DNA from: Lindgomyces ingoldianus
Taxonomy: Eukaryota; Ascomycota; Dothideomycetes; Pleosporales; Lindgomycetaceae
Direction: 5' to 3'
DNA: 64,000 nt
Assembly: GCF_010093535.1 (NCBI RefSeq)
Contig: NW_022985170.1
Coordinates: forward strand, 476,016-540,015
The notes beneath the pieces are model-generated. The model was given only the letters and a program-made list of their open reading frames with translations. It was not told the origin of the DNA and made no database searches. The position numbers were made by a program, and so were the translations under genes. How positions within the stretch are numbered: the stretch's first letter is position 1; the number at the start of each line of letters is the position of its first letter. Positions 34,714 to 44,298 of this stretch are shown here, piece by piece.

Positions 34714-36228
34714 AGGAGTATTGGGGGTTGGTGGCCAGTTGTGCGATGGAGATTTGGAGGCGAGGGAGGGGCATGCTAATCTCCATCTTGGCGAAAGTTG
34801 AAGAGGATAATGCATGGGCATGCACTATTTTGGCATGAAAATAAGCCGAGCATCTTGAAGGCATTGCGGGTTTGATACCATTGACATTCAGAGTTTGCCC
34901 GCGCCGTGGATAGATATATCATAGTATTTTTTGTCGAACCATCCGACTTGGAATTGAATCTAGCAGATGACTTCCCGCCTCTCCGTCGTTCTAAACCCTG
35001 TAGTCGATGGCATTCATCCTTCTCCTCTGTGTTCCCAAATTGGAACTGATTGTAGTCTATGTTCTAGAAATAAAGCTGACGTCGGAGTGATGCAAGATAT
35101 GAAATAACTTTCACTGGCCACCTAAACACAGCAAAACATGGAAGCAGCCCATCTCCCTTAGAAACAGCAAGCGTGTGAACTTTTCGCCCCTTTTGAGCCA
35201 GTGAAATCATCCACTATCTCCACCAACTATCCCAACTACTTTCATGCTCTAGAATTTCCCTCCTCCCAGTGGCTTGTATAAACCCCCTCAGCTCTTCTAC
35301 CTTTTGCCACGCCAATAAGATCTCCAACTTGGTTAGTTGGACTAAAATTCGAAGCTTTAGACCTTATCCATAGCTTGGCGCCCCAAAAAGCACCAAGATG
35401 TATATCTATCCTGTGGATTAGAAACTACAAACCCATGCAACTTATAACTAGGTTACTTTTCCTTTTGCAACAAGGTTAAAGCAGTAAGGAGAATATTAAC
35501 ATCAAAGTGTAGGTAGGTTGAATGGTATGCATGCTGCCACTAGCTCATCTCTAAAAACCCTCGAGGATAAAACTAGAGAGGGAAAGAACGACATATATTC
35601 TGCCTCATTAGATTAAAAATGTAGAAGCTTCTCTCTCATGAAAGAGAGGATGGAGTAGTTTGTGTATGTGCGAAAACACAGAAGAAGAAACGGGGGCGTT
35701 TATGAAGAAGAACTGGGTTTGGTGATGGTGATGGCGAACATCGGCTAGATAACGTGAAGACAGGATATAAGAGAAGTGAGTGGTTGATTAGCGAATCTCT
35801 AGGAATGAGAGGTTAACAAGGCTGTTGTATACGCACCATATCCAATGCTCCCCCTAGATATACATAGAACGCACCTTCTAGGAGGCCCATATGAATAGAA
35901 TCCACATCCCCAACCACAAGAAGCCCCCAATCCATCGCGCCCAACACCAATAATCTCGCTTCTGCCCTCCTATTGCAATGAACCCATTAAAATAGCCTAT
36001 CCCTCAACGGCATAGCAGTAACCCCTCCACTTCTTTCCCCTCCTTTCCGCAATCTCTACACCTATGCTAACCAACCGTCCTGATATCGCCAATCTCGCCA
36101 ACCGAGATACTCTAGCTATAGTATAAGTCCTCCCGTCCCAACGACCCATTTTCTCAATCACTTAGTCGGTTGAGAAATCCATACAAAGCATAGTGGCTTT
36201 GGTTGTAATGTACACACGACCTTTCTTC
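34714..36228. other. intergenic region, start of the gene-poor island
   Basis: 1.5 kb with no substantial open frame, AT-rich to mixed. A TATA-like CTTGTATAAACC lies near 35273-35284 after C/T-rich DNA, but no gene follows it. It may contain an untranslated or non-coding transcript. Confidence 0.3.
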
Positions 36229-37032
36229 CTATGAAACTGAGACTTGAATTAAATAGGCGTACGTCAGATCTGCGTTTAGCTTGGGTACAACACCCAGCCT
36301 GTTCTTCGTGTGGTCGCTACCAACTTTCGCAGTGACTTTATCTGTGCCGATGGCTGTCTCAACGCCACCTTTGACAGTCCCTCTAAATAACCTGAGGATC
36401 ATGCTACCTTCCTTACCATGTTTGCTGTTCTTGGATGCGTTGATGTTTTTGCTCGAGGTTTCGTATACCACGCTAGGGTCGTGCGACATCGCTTCGTCGA
36501 GTTCCTCTTCCATGGCGTTGAGCGGGTAGTCGGCACCGGTAGCTCGAGGATCGTTTTCACTGATGTTAGAGGGTACTTCGCGGGGTGGTGCATGTATGTA
36601 AGGGGGTGGAGGGAGAGGGTCAGCGGGTATTGGTAGGTACGCCTTTCAGGACGGAGCTGGATTGAAGGTAGGAATTGTCGTTATGGCAGGTTAGGTGGGG
36701 GACGTACTTTCATAGCTCAAGGAGTTTCTGCCAGTTGAGGAATTTGCGGTTTAAAGGGTTGAGGCCTTAGAGATGACTGGGTCGCCGAATAAGCCAATGT
36801 TAGTGCCAAAGGTCACACTTTTTATAAACATATAAGAGGTCACAAATGCAGACGTTAATAGAAGCGATACGACTAGACCTACTAGCCGAAGTCGATAATT
36901 CTCTCGAGTGAAGGGAGGTGTCGGCCTGCAGAAGCGCATGGGATGGGCTTCATGTACCGGTAGAGAAACGATGATCGACGAATGATAAGGTGAATCAACG
37001 AATGACGAGGTGGATCGCCGAAAATAGAGCAT
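36229..37032 (-). pseudogene. relic of a DUF3292-like membrane protein
   Basis: The upstream piece (from 37032) has a hydrophobic segment in RENYRLRLVGLVVSLLLTSAFV and then MFIKSVTFGTNIGLFGDPVI. Next, in shifted frames and past a TGA, come pieces reading NPLNRKFLNWQKLLEL and VLKGVPTNTR. The downstream piece (36590-36229) reads MEEELDEAMSHDPSVVYETSSKNINASK, RLFRGTVKGGVETAIGTDKVTAK and KNRLGVVPKLNADLTYAY before stopping. These blocks appear in the order expected of fungal DUF3292 proteins, which are much longer (several hundred residues). The gene is therefore truncated at its 3' end and frame-broken. Family assignment is from memory of the motifs ILKGVPTN and AIGTD-K-G-KNRLGVV. Confidence 0.6.
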
Positions 37033-37697
37033 CGATGCCTCTCGCTGTTAAACAGGTCAAAAAGCCAAACCAACTCGTGAGGTCCGAGCTCCCTCATGCT
37101 AAGCAGTCAGCTTGGCTCAAGTCGGCCTAGCTTTTTGACTGAGCTATTAGTCTTACGGTTGAGGATCCGCGTGCCGTGGTCTAAGCGTCCATCTAAGGCG
37201 CCAAATTTCCCCGTCAGTCTTCTTCATTCGAACAACAATGGCCGACCCGCCTTCTCCTCCACCTTGATCTGCGCATGGTGAAGCTGAAATCCCTCTGAAT
37301 GCTATCAACCTCTTTCCCCTCAAAATTGGACCTGGAATCTTCCATTTGCTGGACAGAGGTGCAATTTTGAAAGGTGGGAGAAGTGTAAGGATGGCCGAAG
37401 CTGAGGCTATGTGATTCGTGTCCAGCTGTTCTTCTATTCCTGTACCTAAAGTATACGAAGCGTACGAAAAAAAAAAGGAATAGGGTACATTTACATGTGC
37501 AAAGTTGAAAGACTGCAGTTAGGGGAGATGTGGTTGTTGTTGGACAATAAGAAGGCATACGTTGCAGATCAGCTTTGAGTATACGTGAGAGAGCTTCGCG
37601 ATATGCGCGGGGACTTCTATAGCGCGCTTTGGAATTAACCTAGCGTAGACATCTCCTTCTCACACTTATGTCTGAAAACACATGACGACAAGCAATA

Positions 37698-38088
37698 CAG
37701 TCCCTTTAAGTCAAGAACCGAATATAATCAAGGGCTAGTTGAGGCTCTTACCAACTCTTGTCCTGGAGGCTGACTTGGGGGGTTAGAAAATAGCATCATC
37801 ACCAAAATCTCAGCTTTGACTGAAGACGCTAAGGTTTTCTCTCATGGCGACCTCCACCTTAACAACATCCTGGTCGATGGTAACTGCAAGATTATGGCCA
37901 TCGTTGATTAGGGCTTAGCTGGCTTTAGCATACTACGCTGGGAATATTTAGAGGCCAATCTACAAGCTTAACAACCCGAATGGATTAAATTACTCGACAA
38001 TGTATTCCCTGAAGAAGTAAAGGCGGAGTATCATATATTAAAAGAGCTAGGTTTAAACACTTGTATTATACAGTGGCTTTTGAGTCGA
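37698..38088 (+). pseudogene. relic of an APH-family phosphotransferase
   Basis: One frame reads LGGLENSIITKISALTEDAKVF, then SHGDLHLNNILVDG (the APH catalytic-loop motif HGDxxxxN), then IMAIVD-stop-GLAGFSI, REWEYLEA-like sequence, a second stop, and QPEWIKLLDNVFPEEVKAEYH. The stop at 37909-37911 is TAG where APH proteins have Trp in IVDWGLAG. The stop at 37969-37971 is TAA, and one at 37771-37773 is TGA. The last can come from CGA, the first two from TGG and CAA. So the fragment, about 130 codons, is the C-terminal part of a protein-kinase-like (aminoglycoside phosphotransferase superfamily) gene that has decayed. No start or upstream part was found. Confidence 0.7.
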
Positions 38089-38216
38089 ATACCTCACTCG
38101 AAACCATCCAGTACTTAACAGCCATGCTCAAGGCGCCTCTAACGAACGGTGCGCACCCAGCGGAACCCGGTCTTACTCACCACCGTCGCCGCTGGCTGTC
38201 CCACCAACCCCTTAAG

Positions 38217-38582
38217 CTACTCGCTTGTTCCTAGTAGAACAATATCTTCCACCTTGAGTGTAATGAGACAATTTTGCACCTAATCTTGGCACCTGTCCTT
38301 CCTATTATTTGGAGCTGGCTCCTGACTAATAATCTGATCTGCACGTTGATACTGCTCTGGCGACAAGGTTGCAATAGTGAAGTAACCTTTGGATGATTTA
38401 GAGTGAACATTAACACCTTTGCACTTGTCGAAAGCATAGACGAATTTGTTGAGGTTGAGAAGAGTGACATGGAGAAGGTTGCGGATTAAGGAGCCAGGTG
38501 CATAGAAGGCGAAAGCCCAGTGGGAGCGGTGGTTTGGATCATTACCAGGACCGTAAACGACTACCGAGAGGTAGTATGACAT
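38217..38582 (-). pseudogene. small fungal protein of unknown function with premature stop
   Basis: From ATG at 38582 the frame reads MSYYLSVVVYGPGNDPNHRSHW, HVTLLNLNKFVYAFDKCKGVNVHSKS, GYFTIATLSPEQYQRADQIIS and ends KDRCQD at TAG (38280-38282). Past this stop the same frame continues 20 protein-like codons (VQNCLITLKVEDIVLLGTSE) to a stop at 38217-38219. A Trp codon at the TAG would give one open frame of about 121 residues. I recall similar short proteins in many moulds without a named function. It may still be translated as a 100-residue product, so calling it a pseudogene is an inference. Confidence 0.5.
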
Positions 38583-40454
38583 GTTTATGCTATTGCTATT
38601 GATATTTTTATTGAGAACCCCGGTTCTAAATTTCCTTGTTTAGCTTACTAGTATAGTCTTCCTTTTCGCCTGGTTGAGCCTTTCCTTTGGATATAATAGA
38701 AATTGAATGCTAAAGAGGGTGGTTGTAGTAATGAAGAAGATCAGGCGTTAAGAATAGTGTAGTAGGAGTTAATTGAAAGGTTAATGTGTTCTACATACAC
38801 ATCTCCTGCAATATGTCCCTTTATATCGCCTTGAAGCGCTTAGAGTACTGTTCATCTTCTCGCCCTTGGACAAATTCAGTGACAACGAGCACGGACGACT
38901 TAATCCGGAAACTCGCCTTTCTGGCACCGATGTAGGTGGCTGAAGTTGGCTGAAGAGAGTTGATTGTGGCAGTAAAACCTTGGTTGCTACAGATGTTATA
39001 AAGAAAGAGCCAGTTGATCAAGTACAGCTCAAAAACTAGAAACATCCAGTGTATTGAGGTAAAGCGCTTTAAATCATCATCGCAGCTTGGGTACCTTGGG
39101 ATGGGAACAAAAGGGTGAGGCACAGTCACATCTATCTAGAAACGTGATCACGCGAACAAGCGAACAAGATTAGGCTAGATATCCCTCCAAAATACATCTT
39201 TGGTCAGCTTGGGAAGGAACCACTTTGGTGGATCCCAAAGTGCAGCACAGCTGCTTAGTGCAACTGTAGTCAGATGCCAGCGACACCTACAACTTCTCCA
39301 AACGCCCACCTAAGCCCTTACTACAGCGCAAGATTCTACTACACATCGCTGTAATATGCGGTGGCCTTCAACGTGAAATACTATGCCTCAATTCTATATT
39401 CATAAAAGGAACATCTAACATAACAATAGGCGCGAATTACGCCATAGGTAGTTTACAACATGAACACCATTGGATTGTTTCCCCTACCGAGTTACTAAAG
39501 AAGAGGGGGTGGGCGCTGTTTGTATGAACTTCCTGCTGGGATCCTACGCCTTTGTTTCCTTCTCTACGTTTTCTTAATAGTTAAAAGGGTAAAAAATGGC
39601 TACTGTGAGTGTTGGTCGTTCTTTTTGGAGTAGCAGCAGCAGGGGTTGTGCGGCGCAAACCCCAAAGAAACATGCGCGCCTCATTGCGCCACTTAGGATG
39701 ATGCGTGTTTGAGGCTCTCAGAGCCACGGCATCCGCAGAGCATACTTTGGAGCATTTTCAATGTGATGCTTACTCGATAGGAGAGAATGTTTCTCCTTAG
39801 AGATTCGACCAGGCGTCCAGGTTGGCTGACGTCCCGCGGCTCCTGGTTTGCGGGACCGACTTGAACGTCTTTAATAGGGTCGTAGAAACAGGCATAATCG
39901 ACCAGGTTTTCGTAATTTAGTGCCATAGATTCCATTGTAAGGCAAAAATCGTGTAATTTATATCTATATAAACAAACTATCACGACCCCTTTTATTTTGG
40001 AAGTTATCCTGAGGCGTGTTTTCAGTAAACTAGGTACTAGACCCTCTGTCAAGGTTCGTCTAGACTTGGCACGTGCGTAAGGCCACTAACCCTCTCAGAG
40101 TACTGGTGGAAGGACGGATTATTATCGTACAGAACCATTGGATTTTCGGGTACAGTCACGGGACAACCGCGAGGCTGCCAGTGGCTTGGCGGTCCGCGCA
40201 AATGCTAGCAGTAGACTTTCCTTTATGCGTGGTTTTAGCTAGGACTTTAAAGTATACCCGAAACCCTAAAAGATGGTTTAAATATATCCAGCATTAAGAT
40301 ATTCTGCTATAATAAACTTATATGAACGCGATCAAGCAGTTTCTTAAGACATTGTACTGGGGAAAAGGTTCCCAGGCAAACCTGCATCCCGGGAGACCAA
40401 GCTTACTGGGAAAATATTAATAGGATGAAGTCGGTACCGGGAGGATGCTCCTGG
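38583..40454. other. gene-poor, AT-rich region with two doubtful open frames
   Basis: Minus-strand open frames 38821-39129 (102 codons) and 39693-40052 (119 codons) have plausible amino-acid composition but match nothing I know. Given the decayed neighbours they could be further relics. No splice partners were found. Confidence 0.3.
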
Positions 40455-40610
40455 GCTAAACCTCTTCCCAGTAGATTAGTCCCAGGAGAATATTCCTAGG
40501 AGAATTTGCCCAGGTGGAATAGAATACTAGGAGACAAGGGTTCCTGGGCGCACACTCCTGGGAATATTCTCCTGGGACCAATCGACTAGGAGATGAGGGT
40601 GCCTGGGCGA
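40455..40610. repeat. imperfect inverted (foldback) repeat within a CCTGGG-rich cluster
   Basis: The 24 nt at 40479-40502 are the reverse complement of 40555-40578 with one A/G mismatch. The core TCCCAGGAGAATATTCC (40480-40496) pairs exactly with 40561-40577. Weaker pairing extends outward, with mainly transition mismatches. The centre is near 40528. The flanks (40365-40720) contain further CCTGGG, CCCAGG and CCTAGG words spaced 15-40 nt apart. It looks like a foldback or MITE-type element or the remains of one. Confidence 0.7.
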
Positions 40611-40978
40611 ATTCTCTAGAGACGCCAATTTTCCTGGGATGCCTATTTTCCTGGACCGATTATCCTAGGATGCTCATGTGCCTGGGAGGCTGTTCAAGGG
40701 ACCCTGAGGCTCCTAGGAACCAAAGCTGGCACCAGAGTACTGGGACGCCTTTGGAAGTTATTTTTGGTCTTTCAAACCTCACGAAATTATTAGTGCTACA
40801 ACCCGAGCCAACCACATAAAATACTGTCTTATAGCGACACGCTGTTGCGTTTCCCTGTCTAGTGTTCTCCAAAGTAATAGCCAGTCATCTACAGTATAGC
40901 GTTTATCGTCACTAAGCTTCGTATTTTCCGGCAGGGAGCGAAAGCGGCCCTGACTGAAATAGAAACATGATGGTTATT

Positions 40979-41031
40979 TGTTTGCAGTAGTCACGCATGG
41001 CTTACACGATAGTCACGTGCTGCTAAGACTC
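40979..41031 (+). repeat. dispersed LTR-like repeat, copy 1
   Basis: 53 nt matching 63944-63996 at 47 positions without gaps (begins TGTTTGCAGTAGTCACGCATG, ends AAGACTC). It is followed by a TATATATATA tract, CCCCTAGGTACACTCTTTTAGC and then coding-like relic sequence, a layout that suggests one end of a retrotransposon LTR. The class is unproven. Confidence 0.55.
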
Positions 41032-41170
41032 CTTTCTTACATGTATATATATATATACCCCTAGGTACACTCTTTTAGCAATCAATCTAGTTCCTCATGC
41101 CTTTAGTGCTCCTAATAGCTATACATTATTCGTTAAGGTTTGCAACCGGAGCTGGCCAATCAAATTAGTT

Positions 41171-41410
41171 ATGGCATTATCATTAATAGGTAGGTCTAGG
41201 GGCAGGTCAGGCTTAGCCATGGTCTGGTTATAGTGGTGGCTGTTAGAGTAGGAAGAAAACAAATATGAAAGGCTCTAGAAACTAGAAACAAGCCTAAAAG
41301 AAGTAGAGGGAAAATATTCTAAAATTAAAAGTCAAACGCTGTCTGAATTGAACCTAACTGAGGCTGTTGAATCACTGGGTCCGTACAGAAGTCCTATTAG
41401 CAGCACCACA
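41171..41410 (+). pseudogene. coiled-coil relic, possibly gag of an LTR element
   Basis: From ATG at 41171 one frame reads MALSLIGRSRGRSGLAMVW and, after three TAG stops (41231, 41249 and 41276), EENKYERL and KLETSLKEVEGKYSKIKSQ, then TLSELNLTEAVESLGPYRS. The stops would each read Gln (CAG) or Trp (TGG) before a single C-to-T type change, and restoring Gln would extend the heptad pattern. It directly follows the LTR-like repeat, which is why a gag origin is considered. No nucleocapsid or polymerase sequence follows. Confidence 0.4.
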
Positions 41411-42058
41411 GCCTGCTGCGGTTAAAAAAAAATAACAAAACAGCGGAAACTAGGAAAGCCGCGGAGCATGTTGGCAGGTTGGAGAGCGAAATTTTGATTA
41501 GTGGCCGGGGATGAGATGAGTGAGCAGGCAGGCGAGGCGTAGAAAGCCATGGATCGCTTGGCAGCAGATGCGTTGGGATAGGATTAGAGAATTGAGGGAA
41601 AGAGATGGGGAGAAAGCCTGGAGACAGGAGGGTGAACATTTTATAGACGTCAAAAGCGCTGGGTTGATTGAGCGAGGAGCAATGCCGGATGTGGATAAGC
41701 GCAGGGACCGCACTAAACCCAAAGAGGGAGTCCCGGACAAAGATTACCGGGGGTTCCTGCTTCATGTAGCGTGTGAGACTGAATATATCCCATCACCGTG
41801 ATCTTCCCTGTAGTCATCTCTTTCGAAATCGAAATCATCCGCCAGGTATTGTTCTAGCAGCTCGAGATTGTCAGCAGGCACTTTGTCGTGGTCGAAGGTG
41901 TCCCAATACCCGATCCTCTGTAATACCTGGGCTCACGAGCCCATTTGAGCCGCTGGGTCTTTAGAAGCTAAAAATAGTATGTAGATCTAGATCTGTTGGC
42001 CAGCTGGGTTCTGTTCAGATTGTTTGACATCTGTGTTGGCAGTGTGGGGAGAAGAATC
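41411..42058. other. intergenic region in the gene-poor island
   Basis: Opposing open frames (41397-41765 minus, 41520-41801 plus) overlap and show no family features. No gene is supported. Confidence 0.3.
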
Positions 42059-43735
42059 CTAGCTCTTAGCAATAGTACTTTGGAAATTGTCTTCTCCTGT
42101 TGAATCAAACTGAAAGCGAGTTCGCATTTGGCGGTGCTTCAGCTGGAAATGTGCGTCGACTCGGGTTTGAACAACTGAGCGCAAGTCTTTTTCTATAGGC
42201 GCTTGAAGCAAAATCTCACCTGTTGCTATTGAGCCCGTGCTCGGACCTGAAGATGGTATCAAGGTAGCACATATTTCAGGCTTTAGAAACCATATTGGAG
42301 AGTAGATTCCACAATTGAGACATGCCCAAGACCAGGGTGGGACTCGAGAGTCCTTTGGCCGCAAAGGAGGCGTCTCTCATTCTACTCGCGATACCAGAGA
42401 AGATCCATGAGGAAGGTGCCCTCCCAGAGCCTGAAGATGCACCTGTCTCCCAAGATCCACTGGAATCTGGTGGTCATTCTAGCGATGCTGATAAGTTTGT
42501 CGCTCTGGTATGTAAGACTGGCCTGTGTGTACTCTTCAACAATCCTGTGCCACGATAGTCGAACTTCTCCACGGTGACCCTGCGAATTCAGACGTATAGC
42601 TCGCTGGTATGGAGACAAGCCACCTTTCAGGAGGTCGACACTGTCCGATGTAGTGCATTTGGTGATATTTCTGATGCCTGACGCTTTTGGCATTCCCACA
42701 AGAGTTGATCTTTGCCAAAGTGTAGGATGCGGGGGGAGAAATATCTTTCTTGTACCACCCAAGCCCGCTTGTTTAATGGTGCTTTCTCTACCCGCGCGAA
42801 CCAGAATATATCCTAAGTAAGGCAGTGCTCTCCAACGTGATGTGAATCATCGAGAAACAGGTCTACTGACACCTTCAGGGGCTTTAGAACATCTGGTGCT
42901 CTCGAAATAAAAAGACCAGTATCGGATGGCGCAAAAGCAGTAGCCGCAATTTTGAGGACAGCATTTTTGTAATAATCGGCCATTCTCTCCGCCTCCCTGG
43001 CCCATTCGTGTATATTATCCTGAGGGATGCACAAGGAGTCAATCTAAAAATAGCTATACCCGAAGCAAGGAGCTACCTCTAAAGCGTCTTGAAATGTTTG
43101 AGGAAGTTCCGAGAACGGGATGTCCAGTTTTAAGCTGTCGAGGTTATCCGATCGCAGAGTGTATACTGGGCCAGAACCCCAGCAGTGACTGAGAGTCAAA
43201 TACCGATAGTTAATTGGGACATCTTTGCGTTCTATGAGACGGGCCTTTTTACATTTTCCATCAGTCCAGATTTCTATCGGCCGTGAGGGAAACCTGGAGT
43301 CAGGTAAGGCAGAGCGGTTGTTCTGCCGTCTGCAGACGGTGTGCTCATTGAGCCACGAGGTAAGCCAGGCGTTGGCAAGATTTAGATCCCGCGTGGAAGG
43401 GCTCTCCTGTGTTCTGGTCTTCGGGAGCTCCATGAAAAAACTAGTAAATGATGTTGAAGTATCATTCCAAGCGGGGTAAAAGTGATGCTCCCAAAACACC
43501 TGGTATTCCTCTTTTGAAAGAGCCAGGAAATGCAAGGTCCAGCGAAGCAAAGAATTTCTATCAGTTTTTAATTCAGGATCGTTGCGAATATCCTTTCTGC
43601 TAAGATATTATTGAAGCGGAGAGAGAGAGTGCTCACTCGCTGCAGTTCCGGCTACTCCAGAATTGTCACCTCGTGCCACATTTCGGCACAAAGATGACAT
43701 CCCGCTTCGCTAGATGTTTGCACCGAACTTAAATC
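42059..43735 (-). pseudogene. heterokaryon-incompatibility (HET) domain gene, decayed
   Basis: The HET motifs are in order. N-terminal: SSEAGCHLCAEMWHEVTILE, then TAG. Main block (from 43550): VPINYRYLTLSHCWGSGPVYTLRSDNL, PFSELPQTFQDALEVAP, FGYSYF, then TAG (43044-43046) in place of the Trp of the HET signature, IDSLCIPQDNIHEWAREAERM, YKNAVLKIAATAFAPSDTGLF. Then TAG (42813-42815), followed by KAPLNKRAWVVQERYFSPRILHFG and QLLWEC. After WEC the frame is broken and sequence is missing, but RIVEEYTQASLTYQSDKLISIA, LWEGTFLMDLLWYRE and VPPWSWACLNCGIY follow in the expected order in other frames. HET proteins trigger cell death on non-self fusion. This copy cannot make a full product. Confidence 0.85.
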
Positions 43736-44298
43736 TAGATACCAAGCAAAACGGCCATAGGAGGGTGGTGGCTGTTAACCACCAAAGAGTTCTGGAAAAT
43801 GGAATGACACCGATCGCATATATTTGGGTTTGGGCGTGCAGATTCCATCAGAAGCTTGACGCGAAGGAGATGGGCTAAAGGAGACCGACTAAGATAAGAA
43901 GGAGGAAAATACAGTAGAACCAGACGATGAAGCACTGAAGATGTCAGATGTTCTGCCTGAGGGATCCATGCCCAGGTGGATTGAGCGGGTGGCGCGGGAG
44001 CACTGGAATCGGAACGAATATGAAAGAGAGTGTTGAACAAATTGACTACGCCGATGACAGAGGGTATAAAACTACATACTTGGTGCTTTCTGTCACGATG
44101 AATAAAAGCTTCATGATCGCTTCATTTGATGAAGTCTGTCGTCATGGTGGTAGAGTTTCTGTGCTCTGATGTTCGGTCATGGTTGCCGGCGCAACGGGGC
44201 CGAGGCGCTTGTTGATCAACTCACCTGCAGCACCTCCACAGGATCGGTACACCATCGACCACTACGCCAGACACGCACCTGAACTTTGTCCGCTCCAA
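43736..44298. promoter_or_regulatory. intergenic region upstream of the kinesin gene
   Basis: The kinesin frame is open upstream to an ATG at 44179, which would add 40 residues. Nothing else is visible. Confidence 0.35.
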
